DNA of 64,000 nt from DATJGR01 sp963812255 (GTDB taxonomy: Bacteria > Pseudomonadota > Gammaproteobacteria > Pseudomonadales > Azotimanducaceae). Positions 39,316 to 47,994 of the stretch are shown piece by piece (the first letter of the stretch is position 1; the number at the start of each line of letters is the position of its first letter). The position numbers and the translations under genes are program-made. Location of the stretch: positions 1 through 64,000 of the forward strand of contig CAWEUM010000003.1 of assembly GCA_963812255.1 (NCBI GenBank). Reading direction: 5' to 3'. Below the pieces are notes generated by a model. That model was not told where the DNA came from and ran no database searches. It saw nothing but the letters and a program-made list of their open reading frames with translations.

Positions 39316-40359
39316 TCACTCGTAGTAGGTGAACTGTTTCGGATCGAATGCCTCACGGACCGCTTCGCCGATGTACGTCACCATCAACAGGACCGCGATC
39401 ATCGCCGAGACCACCGACGTTACGATCCACGGGTAGTCGAGATTGTCCGTGCCCTGCGACAACAGATCGCCCCAGCTCGGGGTTGGCGGCGGCAAGCCGA
39501 AACCGAGATAGTCGAGCGCGGTCAACGCCGTGATGCCGCCGGCAATCGAGAACGGAATGAACGTGACGATCACCGATACCGTGTTCGGCAGGATGTGCCG
39601 GGCAATGATGCGCGGACTCGATGCGCCGAGCGCACGCGCCGCCATCACGTAGTCGCGCGTCTTCTCTTTGTACGTCGAGGTACGCATGTACCAGGTCATC
39701 GACATCCAGCCGAACAACACCATCACCAAGGTCAGTGTCCAGAAGGTCGGTACCATGATCGAGGCGATGATCATGATCACGTATAGAAACGGCACGTTCG
39801 ACCACACTTCGATGACGCGTTGAAAAAAAAGGTCGAAGACGCCGCCCCAGAAACCCATCGCGCAGCCGACGGCGATACCAATGGCGTAGTTGCACAGCAG
39901 CAACATCAGCGAAAATCCGATCGCGATACGAAATCCGTAGACCAGCCTCGCGAGCACGTCGCGTCCGGTCGTATCGGTGCCGAGGTAGTGACGCGAAGCG
40001 ATCGACGGCGGATATGGCGGATACGTCGACTCGCGCAGATCGTTCTCGAAGGCACTATACGGAACCGGCGGCATCAGCACCCAGCCGTCGCGGGCGCTTG
40101 CGAGACGCTCCGCGAGGTCCCGGTAATTGGTCTCATAGGGGTAGCCGAGTCCGAACGTCGAACCCGGCAGAAACGCGCCATAGGTCGGAAAGTACACCGT
40201 GCCGTGATAACTGACGATGACCGCGCGGTTGTTGACGAACAACTCGGCGAAGCACGACATGATCAGCAATGCGACCAGGATCAGCGCCGAAAAATAGCCG
40301 CGCTTGATCGACTTGAAGCGCAGCCATTGCTTTCGCGCCAGCGGACTCAGACGCATCAT
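39316..40359 (-). CDS. Peptide ABC importer permease, YejE-like
   Basis: 347 residues with the N-terminal helix GYFSALILVALLIMSCFAEL, a large periplasmic loop (PPYPPSIASRHYLGTDTTGRDVLARLVYGFR) and five more helices. The EAA-type loop is AARALGASSPRIIARHILPN, and the end DPKQFTYYE is typical of YejE. ATG at 40359 overlaps the YejB stop (ATGATG with TGA). Together with YejB it forms the membrane channel of the importer. Confidence 0.9.
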   Translation of the reverse strand: MMRLSPLARKQWLRFKSIKRGYFSALILVALLIMSCFAELFVNNRAVIVSYHGTVYFPTYGAFLPGSTFGLGYPYETNYRDLAERLASARDGWVLMPPVPYSAFENDLRESTYPPYPPSIASRHYLGTDTTGRDVLARLVYGFRIAIGFSLMLLLCNYAIGIAVGCAMGFWGGVFDLFFQRVIEVWSNVPFLYVIMIIASIMVPTFWTLTLVMVLFGWMSMTWYMRTSTYKEKTRDYVMAARALGASSPRIIARHILPNTVSVIVTFIPFSIAGGITALTALDYLGFGLPPPTPSWGDLLSQGTDNLDYPWIVTSVVSAMIAVLLMVTYIGEAVREAFDPKQFTYYE

Positions 40360-41399
40360 GCGCCGGTTTCGCCGCTGCCGAACTTTACGCGTGGGTCGAC
40401 CAGCGCCACGCACACGTCCGAGAGAATGTTGCCGAGCATGAACAGCAGCGACGACAGCACCAGGATGCCCATCACCACCGGATAATCGCGTTCGACCAGC
40501 GACTCGAAACCCAGCAGGCCAAAACCGTCGATATCGAAAATCTTCTCGATCAGAAACGAACCCGCGAGAATCAGCGAAATGTTGTTGCCGAACGAGGTTG
40601 CGATCGGCACCAGGCTGTTGCGCAACGCGTGCTTGAAGACCGCGCGCCGGAACGTCATCCCCTTGGCGATCGCGGTGCGCACGTAGTCCGCCGCCAGATT
40701 GTCCATCAGTGAATTCTTCATCATCAATGTGGTCACCGCGAAACTGCCGGCAACATACGACAACACCGGCAGCACCGCATGAATGAGCAGATCTTTGATC
40801 TGTTCCGGCCGCGACAGATCGTCGAAATCGTCACTGACGAATCCACCGAGGGGAAACAGATTCCATTGCGCGGCAAACGCAGTCAGCAGCGCGATGCCGA
40901 CTACATAACCGGGAATCGCGTAGCCGAAAAACACCAGCGCAGAAGACACGTTGTCAAAAACGGTTTTGTGCCGTATCGCCTTGACGATACCGAGCGGAAT
41001 GCAGATTCCATAGGTCAGTATCAAAGTCGCGAGGCCGTAGCTCATCGAAATCGGAAAGCGGCTCTTGATGATGTCCCACACCGGTTCGGAATAGCGCGTC
41101 GACGTGCCGAGATCGAGCCGCACGACCTTCGACAGCCAATCTACGTAGCTGACGAGGATCGGTTTGTCGAAGCCGTAGTAAGCCTCGAGGTCCTTCAGTT
41201 GTTCCTTCGACAACACGCTGCCGCCCCGACCGCCAGCAGATACGACGCTGGTGCCCGGCTGTGCCGCCATCGCCGCTTCGTTGAGCATGCGTTCGATCGG
41301 GCCGCCCGGTACGAGCCGCGTCAATGTGAACACCAGCAGCGAGACGCCAAGGAATGTCGGAATGATCAGCAGCCCGCGCCGTATGAAATAGCTCGTCAC
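40356..41399 (-). CDS. Peptide ABC importer permease, YejB-like
   Basis: The 347-residue DppB/YejB-type permease starts YFIRRGLLIIPTFLGVSLLVFTL. It has the family loops SYVDWLSKVVRLDLGTSTRY and AKGMTFRRAVFKHALRNSLVP (EAA motif), and ends VALVDPRVKFGSGETGA. A longer frame reaches 41489, but its first 30 residues are not membrane-like; GTG at 41399 puts the first helix right at the N-terminus. It is the first gene of the five-gene importer operon; the promoter should lie in the 142 bp before the divergent hydrolase gene. Confidence 0.9.
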   Translation of the reverse strand: MTSYFIRRGLLIIPTFLGVSLLVFTLTRLVPGGPIERMLNEAAMAAQPGTSVVSAGGRGGSVLSKEQLKDLEAYYGFDKPILVSYVDWLSKVVRLDLGTSTRYSEPVWDIIKSRFPISMSYGLATLILTYGICIPLGIVKAIRHKTVFDNVSSALVFFGYAIPGYVVGIALLTAFAAQWNLFPLGGFVSDDFDDLSRPEQIKDLLIHAVLPVLSYVAGSFAVTTLMMKNSLMDNLAADYVRTAIAKGMTFRRAVFKHALRNSLVPIATSFGNNISLILAGSFLIEKIFDIDGFGLLGFESLVERDYPVVMGILVLSSLLFMLGNILSDVCVALVDPRVKFGSGETGA

Positions 41400-41541
41400 A
41401 GGTCCATCACGCGGGCTCGCGCCGAAACAAAGCCGCACATGGTACCCGGCTCGCGCGACGCGCCAAAGAGCCCATGTTCTTCCTTCCAAAAGAGCGCGGC
41501 ATGCGTGTTAGATTCCCCAACACGATTTACGACGTAACCAC

Positions 41542-42492
41542 ATGACGGATTCTCCGGCCCGGCCTGCCGCCGTAAGGCCCGCATGGTTCCAACGCGCGCT
41601 GAACGATCCCGGCGAAAGCGGCCGCGTCACGGTGGCCGGCGCATCGATCGCGTATCGCACATGGGGCGAACGCGGCCGTCCCGGCATCGCGCTGGTTCAC
41701 GGCAGCAACGCACACCTGGAATGGTGGCGATTCGTCGCACCGTTTCTGGGTGAGAGTTTTCGCGTCGTGGCGCTGGATCTCTCCGGCAACGGCGACAGCG
41801 AATGGCGTGCGCGCTACACCGGACGCGGATTCGCAGACGAAGTGTGGGCTGCCTGCGAAGCGGCGGAACTCGGACCGCGGCCGTTCGTCGTCGGCCATAG
41901 TTTTGGCGGGTTCGTCGTACTCGAGACCGGACACGCGTACGGCAACCATCTTGGCGGAATCATTCTCGCCGACTTCACGGTCAGCCCGCCTGAGGACTAC
42001 ACCGAATGGGGCCGGCGCGCCGAACGCGAAGCCAAGACCCCACGCGCCACTCGCGTGTATGCGGATGTCGATGCCGCGCTCGGGCGCTTTCGGCTCATTC
42101 CCGAGCAGCCGTGCCAGCATCCGTACGTCGTCGAGTATGTCGCGCGCCAGTCGCTGCGACGCGTCGAGGGCGGATGGACCTGGAAGTTCGACCCGGCGCT
42201 GTTCGATCATCTCGAGATGGGTGCCGATCAACGCGACAAGTTCATCGCGCTGACATGCCGCTCAGCGATGATTCTGGGTGAGTACAGCGAAGACTCGGGC
42301 GCGCAGAGCGGCACCTATATGGCACGCCTCAGCGACGGTATTCTGCCGATCGTGACGATTCCGGAAACCTACCATCACATGATGTTCGACGAACCGCTCG
42401 CGATGGCGATGGCGATCCAATCCTTCGTGCTGGCATGGATACGTGAGGATCGCAGCAGCGAGTTGGACGTCGCTCTGGCACGCTACCGCTGA
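41542..42492 (+). CDS. Alpha/beta hydrolase
   Basis: 316 residues with an oxyanion motif HGSNAH, the nucleophile elbow VVGHSFGGF (Ser120) and a late histidine in ETYHHMMFD. The fold and length fit the epoxide hydrolase/haloalkane dehalogenase-like superfamily. The serine nucleophile points to an esterase or C-C hydrolase instead of an epoxide hydrolase. It is divergent from the peptide importer and 62 bp upstream of the host-attachment-type gene. Substrate unknown. Confidence 0.8.
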   Translation: MTDSPARPAAVRPAWFQRALNDPGESGRVTVAGASIAYRTWGERGRPGIALVHGSNAHLEWWRFVAPFLGESFRVVALDLSGNGDSEWRARYTGRGFADEVWAACEAAELGPRPFVVGHSFGGFVVLETGHAYGNHLGGIILADFTVSPPEDYTEWGRRAEREAKTPRATRVYADVDAALGRFRLIPEQPCQHPYVVEYVARQSLRRVEGGWTWKFDPALFDHLEMGADQRDKFIALTCRSAMILGEYSEDSGAQSGTYMARLSDGILPIVTIPETYHHMMFDEPLAMAMAIQSFVLAWIREDRSSELDVALARYR

Positions 42493-42554
42493 GCTGTTTG
42501 GTTCGACCCCATTTCGCAGCGTATGCTGTGATGACGCCAACGAAGGAGGATGCC

Positions 42555-42980
42555 GTGCGGAAAACCTGGGTCGTTGTTGCCGATCGGTCACGTGCTCGCA
42601 TCTTCACAGTCACAACACCAAAAGGACCGCTCACCGAGTTCGAAGATCTGGTGCATCCCGAGGCGCGCGCGCACGGCCGCGACCTGACGAGCGACCGGCC
42701 CGGTCGTGCCAGCGATCAGCACGTGCTCGGACCGGCACACAGCGCCCGCGAACAGCAGGCACTCGAGTTCGCGCGCGAGATTGCCGAACGGCTCGAAGCC
42801 GGCCGCGTCAACACCCAATTCGAGCAGCTGTTCATCGTCGCCGCACCGGATCTGCTCGGCCTGTTGCGCAAATCCATGAACGGCAACATCGAGAAACTGA
42901 TCGCGCATGCGATCGACAAGAACGTCACCCAGCAGAGTGCGACCGACATCCGCAAGCTGCTGCCGAAGTTCATTCTTTAG
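42555..42980 (+). CDS. Host attachment (AtsE-like) family protein
   Basis: The 141-residue protein has the pattern of the host-attachment family: WVVVADRSRARIFTV near the start, a middle LTSDRPGRASDQ segment, then FAREIAERLEAGRVNTQFEQL and VAAPDLLGLLRKSM. GTG at 42555 is right after AAGGAGGATGCC; ATG at 42531 would put the ribosome site inside the gene. The family resembles release-factor-like domains, and some members act in stress or plant attachment. Nothing here tells which. Confidence 0.82.
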   Translation: MRKTWVVVADRSRARIFTVTTPKGPLTEFEDLVHPEARAHGRDLTSDRPGRASDQHVLGPAHSAREQQALEFAREIAERLEAGRVNTQFEQLFIVAAPDLLGLLRKSMNGNIEKLIAHAIDKNVTQQSATDIRKLLPKFIL

Positions 42981-43000
42981 CCGCAAACGCGACAGCGCGC

Positions 43001-43903
43001 GTGCCCACCCCGGTCATCATCGAAGCCGCCTTGAACGGTGGCACGCCACGACGCCTCAGCCCGCATGTTCCCACATCGATCGACGAGATCACCAACGATG
43101 CGATTGCATGTTTGAATCTCGGCGCGTCGATCATTCACCACCACAACGCCGAACCGGTACTCGGCGGCAGCGGCGAACATTCGCCGGGGCCATACATCGC
43201 AGCGTGGCAGCGGATTCGGGCTGAACATCGCGACGCGATCTTCTACCCAACCATGGCCGGTGGCGGTCACGACATCACGATCGGTCGTCGCTACGCACAT
43301 ATCGAGACGTTGGCCGACACCGGTCTGCTCGATCTTGGATTGGTCGATCCAGGCACCACCAACATCGGCCGATTCGCCGCTGACGGGACGCCGCGCGCAG
43401 AGTCACTCGTCTACCAGAACACCTATGCCGATGCGGTTTACATGATCGAGACCTGTCGACGCTTGCACCTCGGCATGAGCATCTCGATCTTCGAACCGGG
43501 TTTCGTGCGGGTGATCGCAGGCTACCTGTCGGCAGGCTCGCTGCCCGCGAGCGCGTTCGTCAAGTTCTACTTCGGCGGTACAAGGGCCGGATTCGGTCTG
43601 CCGCCGACGCAAACGGCGCTGGATGCATACCTGGAAATGCTGGCGCGGTGGTCGTTGCCGTGGCTCGTGTCGATTCAAGGCGGCGACCTCATCGGACACC
43701 GCGAGTTCGCACGATACGTCATCGAACGCGGCGGCCATCTGCAAGTCGGCCTGGAGCCGAACCCGGATCACAACCGGCGCAATATCGATCTCGTGGCGGC
43801 GGCGGTGGATCTCTGTCACGAACTCGGCAGGCGGCCAGCCACCTGCATCGACGCGCGCGAGCTCCTTGGATTGCCGGCCGCAGTCAACGGCCGCGCGGCG
43901 TGA
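43001..43903 (+). CDS. BKACE family (3-keto-5-aminohexanoate cleavage-type) enzyme
   Basis: BKACE enzymes cleave beta-keto acids with acetyl-CoA, using zinc. The start VIIEAALNGG, the metal-binding SIIHHHNAEP, the GRRYAHIETLADTGLLDLGLVDPGT segment, and FEPGFVRVI and VGLEPNPDHNRRNIDLV are family-typical. The open frame extends far upstream into the previous gene without sense; GTG at 43001, 20 bp after the previous stop, fits the normal N-terminus (300 residues). The 3' end overlaps the convergent regulator gene by 20 bp. The substrate is not predictable. Confidence 0.82.
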   Translation: MPTPVIIEAALNGGTPRRLSPHVPTSIDEITNDAIACLNLGASIIHHHNAEPVLGGSGEHSPGPYIAAWQRIRAEHRDAIFYPTMAGGGHDITIGRRYAHIETLADTGLLDLGLVDPGTTNIGRFAADGTPRAESLVYQNTYADAVYMIETCRRLHLGMSISIFEPGFVRVIAGYLSAGSLPASAFVKFYFGGTRAGFGLPPTQTALDAYLEMLARWSLPWLVSIQGGDLIGHREFARYVIERGGHLQVGLEPNPDHNRRNIDLVAAAVDLCHELGRRPATCIDARELLGLPAAVNGRAA

Positions 43904-44531
43904 TTCGGTACGCACAGCGACGTCCGCTGCTGAGAATGTATTCCACGCGTTCGATCGTCACCTGGGGGCCGAGCAGATCGCAAAACATGTCCAGCTCATG
44001 GCGGCAGAATCCCTGACAGCTCCGCGCAGCCGCGCAGATCGGACAATGGTTCTCGGCAAGAATCCAACTACGATCCGGCAGCGATTCGACTTCGGCCATG
44101 TAACCATCCGCGCTGCGCAGTTCGGCGAGGCGTCTGATTTTCGCCCGCATTGTCTTGAGCCCTGCGAGACCCCTGCGGTACCGCGCGGCAGAGGCTGTCT
44201 CGCGTTCTGCGATGACGGCTTCCAGCGCCGCCTCGCCCAACGTGCTGCGTATCGATTCGATCAACGTGACGGTGAGTTCGGCATGCGTGTCGGGAAATCG
44301 CTCCAGCGCCAGCTCCGTCAACGACCAGCTCAGCGCCGGCCGGCCGACGCCGCCCCTCCTGTTTTGCGACCGCACCAGACCCTCGGTTTCGAGTCGGTTG
44401 AGCTGCTGCTGGACGCCGGGCACCGATATTTCCAGCGCTTGTGCCAACGCGCGGGTCGTCTGGGCGCCGCGGGTCTTGAGCAGCATCAGCAACCGGTCCG
44501 CGGTGCGTTCCCCGGCTATGAGGCTCGGCAC
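43884..44531 (-). CDS. HTH transcriptional regulator with C-terminal cysteine cluster (SufR-like)
   Basis: Residues ~8-75 form a winged HTH (LLMLLKTRGAQTTRALAQAL, then GVQQQLNRLETEGLVRS, wing GGVGRPALSWSLT). Residues ~160-206 hold ENHCPICAAARSCQGFCR with cysteines 163, 166, 172, 176, then 184 and 206. This layout resembles SufR-type repressors that sense Fe-S status through a cluster. It is divergent from the questin-oxidase-like gene across 135 bp of AT-rich DNA, so that gene is the likely target. Ligand and cluster type are inference. Confidence 0.75.
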   Translation of the reverse strand: MPSLIAGERTADRLLMLLKTRGAQTTRALAQALEISVPGVQQQLNRLETEGLVRSQNRRGGVGRPALSWSLTELALERFPDTHAELTVTLIESIRSTLGEAALEAVIAERETASAARYRRGLAGLKTMRAKIRRLAELRSADGYMAEVESLPDRSWILAENHCPICAAARSCQGFCRHELDMFCDLLGPQVTIERVEYILSSGRRCAYRITPRGR

Positions 44532-44630
44532 GTGATCGGATCTCCTGTGTTTTCAATCGTTAGGGCATTCGCTGGTGGCTAGATTTTACAAGAGAACAGT
44601 TTAAAAAATCATCCGCCGCATGTAGATTTA

Positions 44631-44646
44631 GAAAGTTTATTCTTTC
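44631..44646. promoter_or_regulatory. Possible operator in the divergent AT-rich spacer
   Basis: GAAAG-TTTATT-CTTTC is an inverted repeat 21 bases upstream of the questin-oxidase-like gene, in a spacer (44532-44660) much richer in AT than its surroundings. It is a candidate site for the divergent HTH regulator; no second copy was seen. Confidence 0.3.
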
Positions 44647-44666
44647 AAAATTGAGGTGCCGTGATC

Positions 44667-45686
44667 ATGTCCGAAAGAACCCTTCCCGGAAATCTGACGC
44701 GTTTGTTGCAAACCCACGGCGCGGCATACGACCCTCACTATCCACCAAGCGACAATTCGGATCACGGACCGATGGCATATCTGGCGATGCACGGCTTGGG
44801 CATCGGCTATGGCGACATCGCAACGTTCGCAGAACACTACAGAGGAAAACTCGTCGCAGCGCCGCCCCTCGACGAAAGCGTTGATACGAAACGGTGGCAG
44901 GCACATATCGGCCGGCGCGCGTCGTATTCCGCACTGCTGGCATTCTTCAACGAAGAGATTGCGCGACGCGGCTGGCAGGAAACCGTTGCGCGCCACCTGC
45001 CGCGGCTGATATCCGGGTGGGTCAAGGACGCATTCCATCCGCTGATTCGACTGGGCTACGGGATCGAATTCGAGGCGGAATCCGAAATCGCTGCGGGACT
45101 GGCCTATCTGACAATCACCGGGGACGATCCGAAACTCGCGCAACTCGCGCGATCTCGCCCATCGAAATCACACGGGCGCGACCCTCTGCACACGGTGCGC
45201 AGTCTGCGAAACACGACGTTCGAACGCGGACCGTTCAACGCACGCTATCAGCGCATCGTCCGCAACGCGCCACTCGCGCCGGCGGGAGCCAACAGCAACA
45301 CGCTGGAAGAGATCAGTCGCGCGTGCCTCGAAGTCTTCCACACAACGCATGATTTCTTCGCACTGCACCTCGTCACCAGCAGCCACGCCTTTCGCGTCTG
45401 CGCGCCGTGGGCGGGTCCGCAGTCGCTGCGCTTGTTCAGCGCGGGCATTGCCGCGGCATACCTGGCGATCGCCGCGCCTGAATTCGAGGTGCTGCCCACT
45501 GCCGCAGCCGCACCGCTACCCACCGCGGGCGAGCCGCTACCAATTGCCGGGCTCGCCAAAGCAACCGATGAGCACGACATCAAGCTCGCGTATTCAGCGC
45601 AGGCGCAGGCGCAGGCATTCGGCGACCCGACGTATCGTTGGGTGGCGGTCAATTACCTCACTCCACGGCTGCCAGCCGTCGGTTGA
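44667..45686 (+). CDS. Questin-oxidase-like family protein
   Basis: 339 residues matching the questin oxidase family, first known from fungal anthraquinone ring cleavage. HGPMAYLAMHGLGIGY precedes the core WVKDAFHPLIRLGYGIEFEAESEIAAGLAYL and the late histidine-rich segment EVFHTTHDFFALHLVTSSHAFRV, which may hold metal or cofactor ligands. ATG at 44667 (MSERTL) is preceded by GAGG ten bases away; GTG at 44661 is possible. It would act as a Baeyer-Villiger-type monooxygenase on an aromatic polyketide-like or quinone substrate. It is controlled most likely by the divergent regulator. Confidence 0.75.
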   Translation: MSERTLPGNLTRLLQTHGAAYDPHYPPSDNSDHGPMAYLAMHGLGIGYGDIATFAEHYRGKLVAAPPLDESVDTKRWQAHIGRRASYSALLAFFNEEIARRGWQETVARHLPRLISGWVKDAFHPLIRLGYGIEFEAESEIAAGLAYLTITGDDPKLAQLARSRPSKSHGRDPLHTVRSLRNTTFERGPFNARYQRIVRNAPLAPAGANSNTLEEISRACLEVFHTTHDFFALHLVTSSHAFRVCAPWAGPQSLRLFSAGIAAAYLAIAAPEFEVLPTAAAAPLPTAGEPLPIAGLAKATDEHDIKLAYSAQAQAQAFGDPTYRWVAVNYLTPRLPAVG

Positions 45687-45722
45687 TCGTGTAGCGTTGC
45701 GCCAGCAACGCTTGGGGGAGCT

Positions 45723-46940
45723 ATGGAAACGCGGGGCAAGGACCTGCTGTTCGAAGGCATCAAGGTCATCGACGTGGCGAGTTGGATCGCCGGTCCGGTG
45801 GCGGCGACAATCCTGGCGGACTACGGTGCCGACGTGATCAAAGTCGAACTACCGGATGTCGGTGACGGCTATCGCGCGCTCGCCGCAGCGCCGCAAATGC
45901 CGGTCTCGGACGTCAACTACACCTGGATGATGGACGCGCGCAACAAGCGTTCACTGACTTTGAATCTGAAAGATCCGCGCGGAAAATCGATCCTGACGCG
46001 CCTCGTCGCCGACTGCGACATCTATGTCACGAATCATCCGATGCCGATGCGCCGCAGGTTCGGATTGACGTACGAGGATCTGAAGTGCGTCAATCCGCGC
46101 CTCATTTATGCGTCGCTGACGGCGTACGGTGAGGCCGGACCGGAGCGGGACCGCGAGGGCTTCGATCTCGTCGCCTATTGGGCGCGCACCGGATTGATGG
46201 ACCTGGTACGCACCGGCGACGTCGAACCGGCACAATCGCTTCCCGGCATGGGTGATCATCCGAGTGCGGTGGCGCTTTATGCAGCAATCGTCACGGCGTT
46301 GTTTCGCCGCGAACGAACCGGCGAAGGCAGCGAAGTCCACACGTCGTTGCTCGCCAACGGCATCTGGGCGGCAGGTTGCGTTGCGCAAGCGAAACTGGTC
46401 GATGCCGATTTCTCCGGCTGGCGCAGCCCGGCGCGTATCGGGATCACCCGTCCTGTATACCGCGCGGCGGATGGCCGGTGGCTGCAATTTACGATGGTGC
46501 GCACGCCAGCGGAGATCGCCGCATTGTTCGACGTTTTGGGGTTGGCCAGATTGCTCGCCGAACCACGCTTCGCGTCACCCGAGCAACGGCTCGAGCACGG
46601 CGCCGAACTGGTGCAGCACATGCGCGTTCGAATCGCCGAGCGATCCAGCACCGAATGGCTCGGGCTGTTTCACAACGCCGATGTCCCGGCCGCATTGATG
46701 GGCACACTGGACGACCTGCCATCTGACTCACAGGTCGCCGCCAACGGCATTACCCTGCCGAACGACGGCTCGACACGGGGCCGGCACCGATTGATCAACC
46801 ACCCGGTCAACGTCACTGGCCTGCCGCGCCGTGCGGTTCGGCCGGCACCGGAACTCGGAGAGCATTCGAACGAGATTCTCGGCGACCTGGGCTTTGACGC
46901 AGTGCAGATCGCGCAGTTGCGCCGCGAGCGCGTCATCTGA
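45723..46940 (+). CDS. CaiB/BaiF family (type III) CoA-transferase
   Basis: 405 residues. KVIDVASWIAGPVAATILADYGADVIKVE opens the fold, NKRSLTLNLKDPRG follows, and Asp178 in LPGMGDHPSA is the catalytic aspartate that carries the acyl anhydride. GGGGGAGCT precedes ATG at 45723. The enzyme moves CoA between carboxylic acids, for example succinate and an unknown acid. It starts 36 bp after the questin-oxidase-like gene and may be in its operon, which would suggest CoA activation of the same compound's breakdown products. Confidence 0.88.
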   Translation: METRGKDLLFEGIKVIDVASWIAGPVAATILADYGADVIKVELPDVGDGYRALAAAPQMPVSDVNYTWMMDARNKRSLTLNLKDPRGKSILTRLVADCDIYVTNHPMPMRRRFGLTYEDLKCVNPRLIYASLTAYGEAGPERDREGFDLVAYWARTGLMDLVRTGDVEPAQSLPGMGDHPSAVALYAAIVTALFRRERTGEGSEVHTSLLANGIWAAGCVAQAKLVDADFSGWRSPARIGITRPVYRAADGRWLQFTMVRTPAEIAALFDVLGLARLLAEPRFASPEQRLEHGAELVQHMRVRIAERSSTEWLGLFHNADVPAALMGTLDDLPSDSQVAANGITLPNDGSTRGRHRLINHPVNVTGLPRRAVRPAPELGEHSNEILGDLGFDAVQIAQLRRERVI

Positions 46941-47052
46941 CCGAATATCGCCCGATCAGACGAACCTCGTTACAGCCGGGCGACAAACACTCGACACGCT
47001 CCGTGCCGGCGGCTTGATAACGTGTTCGGCACGCCACAGATGGCAATCTTTC

Positions 47053-47232
47053 ATGGATATTTCGAGCGCTGATCTCGACCGAGCGCAGATCATCGCCGAG
47101 ATCGAACAACTTCGACGGGATCTAGCGACCCGCCGCAGTTTCGGTCGACCGGCGCCGCGCAGCATCATCAACGCGTATCACGAACTGCTGCAGCGCCAAT
47201 ACAATCGCCTGGATCAACTCGGTACCGAATGA
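47053..47232 (+). CDS. Small helical hypothetical protein (59 aa)
   Basis: MDISSADLDRAQIIAEIEQL continues through a charged helix and SIINAYHELLQRQYNRLDQLG, giving two amphipathic helices. Codon use resembles the neighbours. No ribosome site is strong (the bases before ATG are AATCTTTC). I do not recognise a family. It lies in a 570-bp spacer between the CoA-transferase and glyoxalase genes. Confidence 0.45.
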   Translation: MDISSADLDRAQIIAEIEQLRRDLATRRSFGRPAPRSIINAYHELLQRQYNRLDQLGTE

Positions 47233-47320
47233 TCGACCATCAACGTTCCATAATGCGTTCCACAATGCTTGCAGTTTTGCCGCGTAGGATCCTGCTCCGA
47301 CGATGGTTGTTCAGACTGCT

Positions 47321-47410
47321 ATGGAACGATTGACTCGAAGTGAAACGTGGCTGCTGTGTGCATCGCTGACGACGCTCATTGCGGTGATCGGTTCATTCGT
47401 CCTGGTATAG
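47321..47410 (+). CDS. Candidate single-span membrane peptide (29 aa)
   Basis: MERLTRSETWLLCASLTTLI continues to AVIGSFVLV and a TAG stop. It has a short charged N-end and one hydrophobic helix, as in many real small membrane proteins. No clear Shine-Dalgarno lies upstream. The call rests only on composition. Confidence 0.3.
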   Translation: MERLTRSETWLLCASLTTLIAVIGSFVLV

Positions 47411-47513
47411 GACAACTTCTCGTTTACCCCAACTTTCGTTAGACCACACACTCCTGGTCTTGGCCTCGGCGCACACATAAGATGTTGCCGGGGCTTTTTC
47501 TTTTTGGATTCCC

Positions 47514-47933
47514 ATGAAATACCTGCACACGATGGTCAGAGTGACCGATCTCGACGCGTCCCTTTCGTTTTACTGCGACCACCTCGGGCTACGCGAGATC
47601 GGCCGAACCGAGAATGCGGGCGGCCGGTTCACGCTGGTTTTTCTGGCCGCACCTGGGGATGAGGCGGCGCAAGTGGAGTTGACATACAACTGGGATCCGG
47701 AACGTTTGTCGGGCGGACGAAATTTCGGTCACCTGGCATACGCGGTCGACGATATCTACACCGTCTGTCAACGATTGATGGATTCGGGCGTGACGATCAA
47801 TCGACCACCGCGTGACGGGCGCATGGCGTTCGTGCGCTCACCCGACAATGTCTCGATCGAACTGCTGCAGCGTGGCCCACCGCTGCCGGGGAAAGCGCCG
47901 TGGAAGGATATGCCGAACACCGGCGAGTGGTAG
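47514..47933 (+). CDS. gloA: Lactoylglutathione lyase (glyoxalase I, VOC fold)
   Basis: 139 residues. The four metal ligands are in place: His5 (YLHTMVRV), Glu55 (AQVELTYNW), His73 (FGHLAYAV) and Glu116 (VSIELLQ). The length is the bacterial GloA size. It isomerises the glutathione hemithioacetal of methylglyoxal to lactoylglutathione in the cytoplasm. The glutathione S-transferase gene follows 61 bp downstream in the same direction, which fits a glutathione-dependent detoxification pair. Confidence 0.88.
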   Translation: MKYLHTMVRVTDLDASLSFYCDHLGLREIGRTENAGGRFTLVFLAAPGDEAAQVELTYNWDPERLSGGRNFGHLAYAVDDIYTVCQRLMDSGVTINRPPRDGRMAFVRSPDNVSIELLQRGPPLPGKAPWKDMPNTGEW

Positions 47934-47994
47934 CGCACGCAGCGCCTTTCGCTACAATGCATCGCGAACCTAATTCGACCAACGGGACACAACC

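Noticed and set aside
42443..43000. Upstream extension of the BKACE frame
   Set aside because: It runs through the hydrolase end and the host-attachment gene; family similarity begins only at the GTG at 43001.
47442..47461. 6-bp hairpin AGACCA/TGGTCT before gloA
   Set aside because: Short stem, no U-run; too weak to call a terminator or operator.
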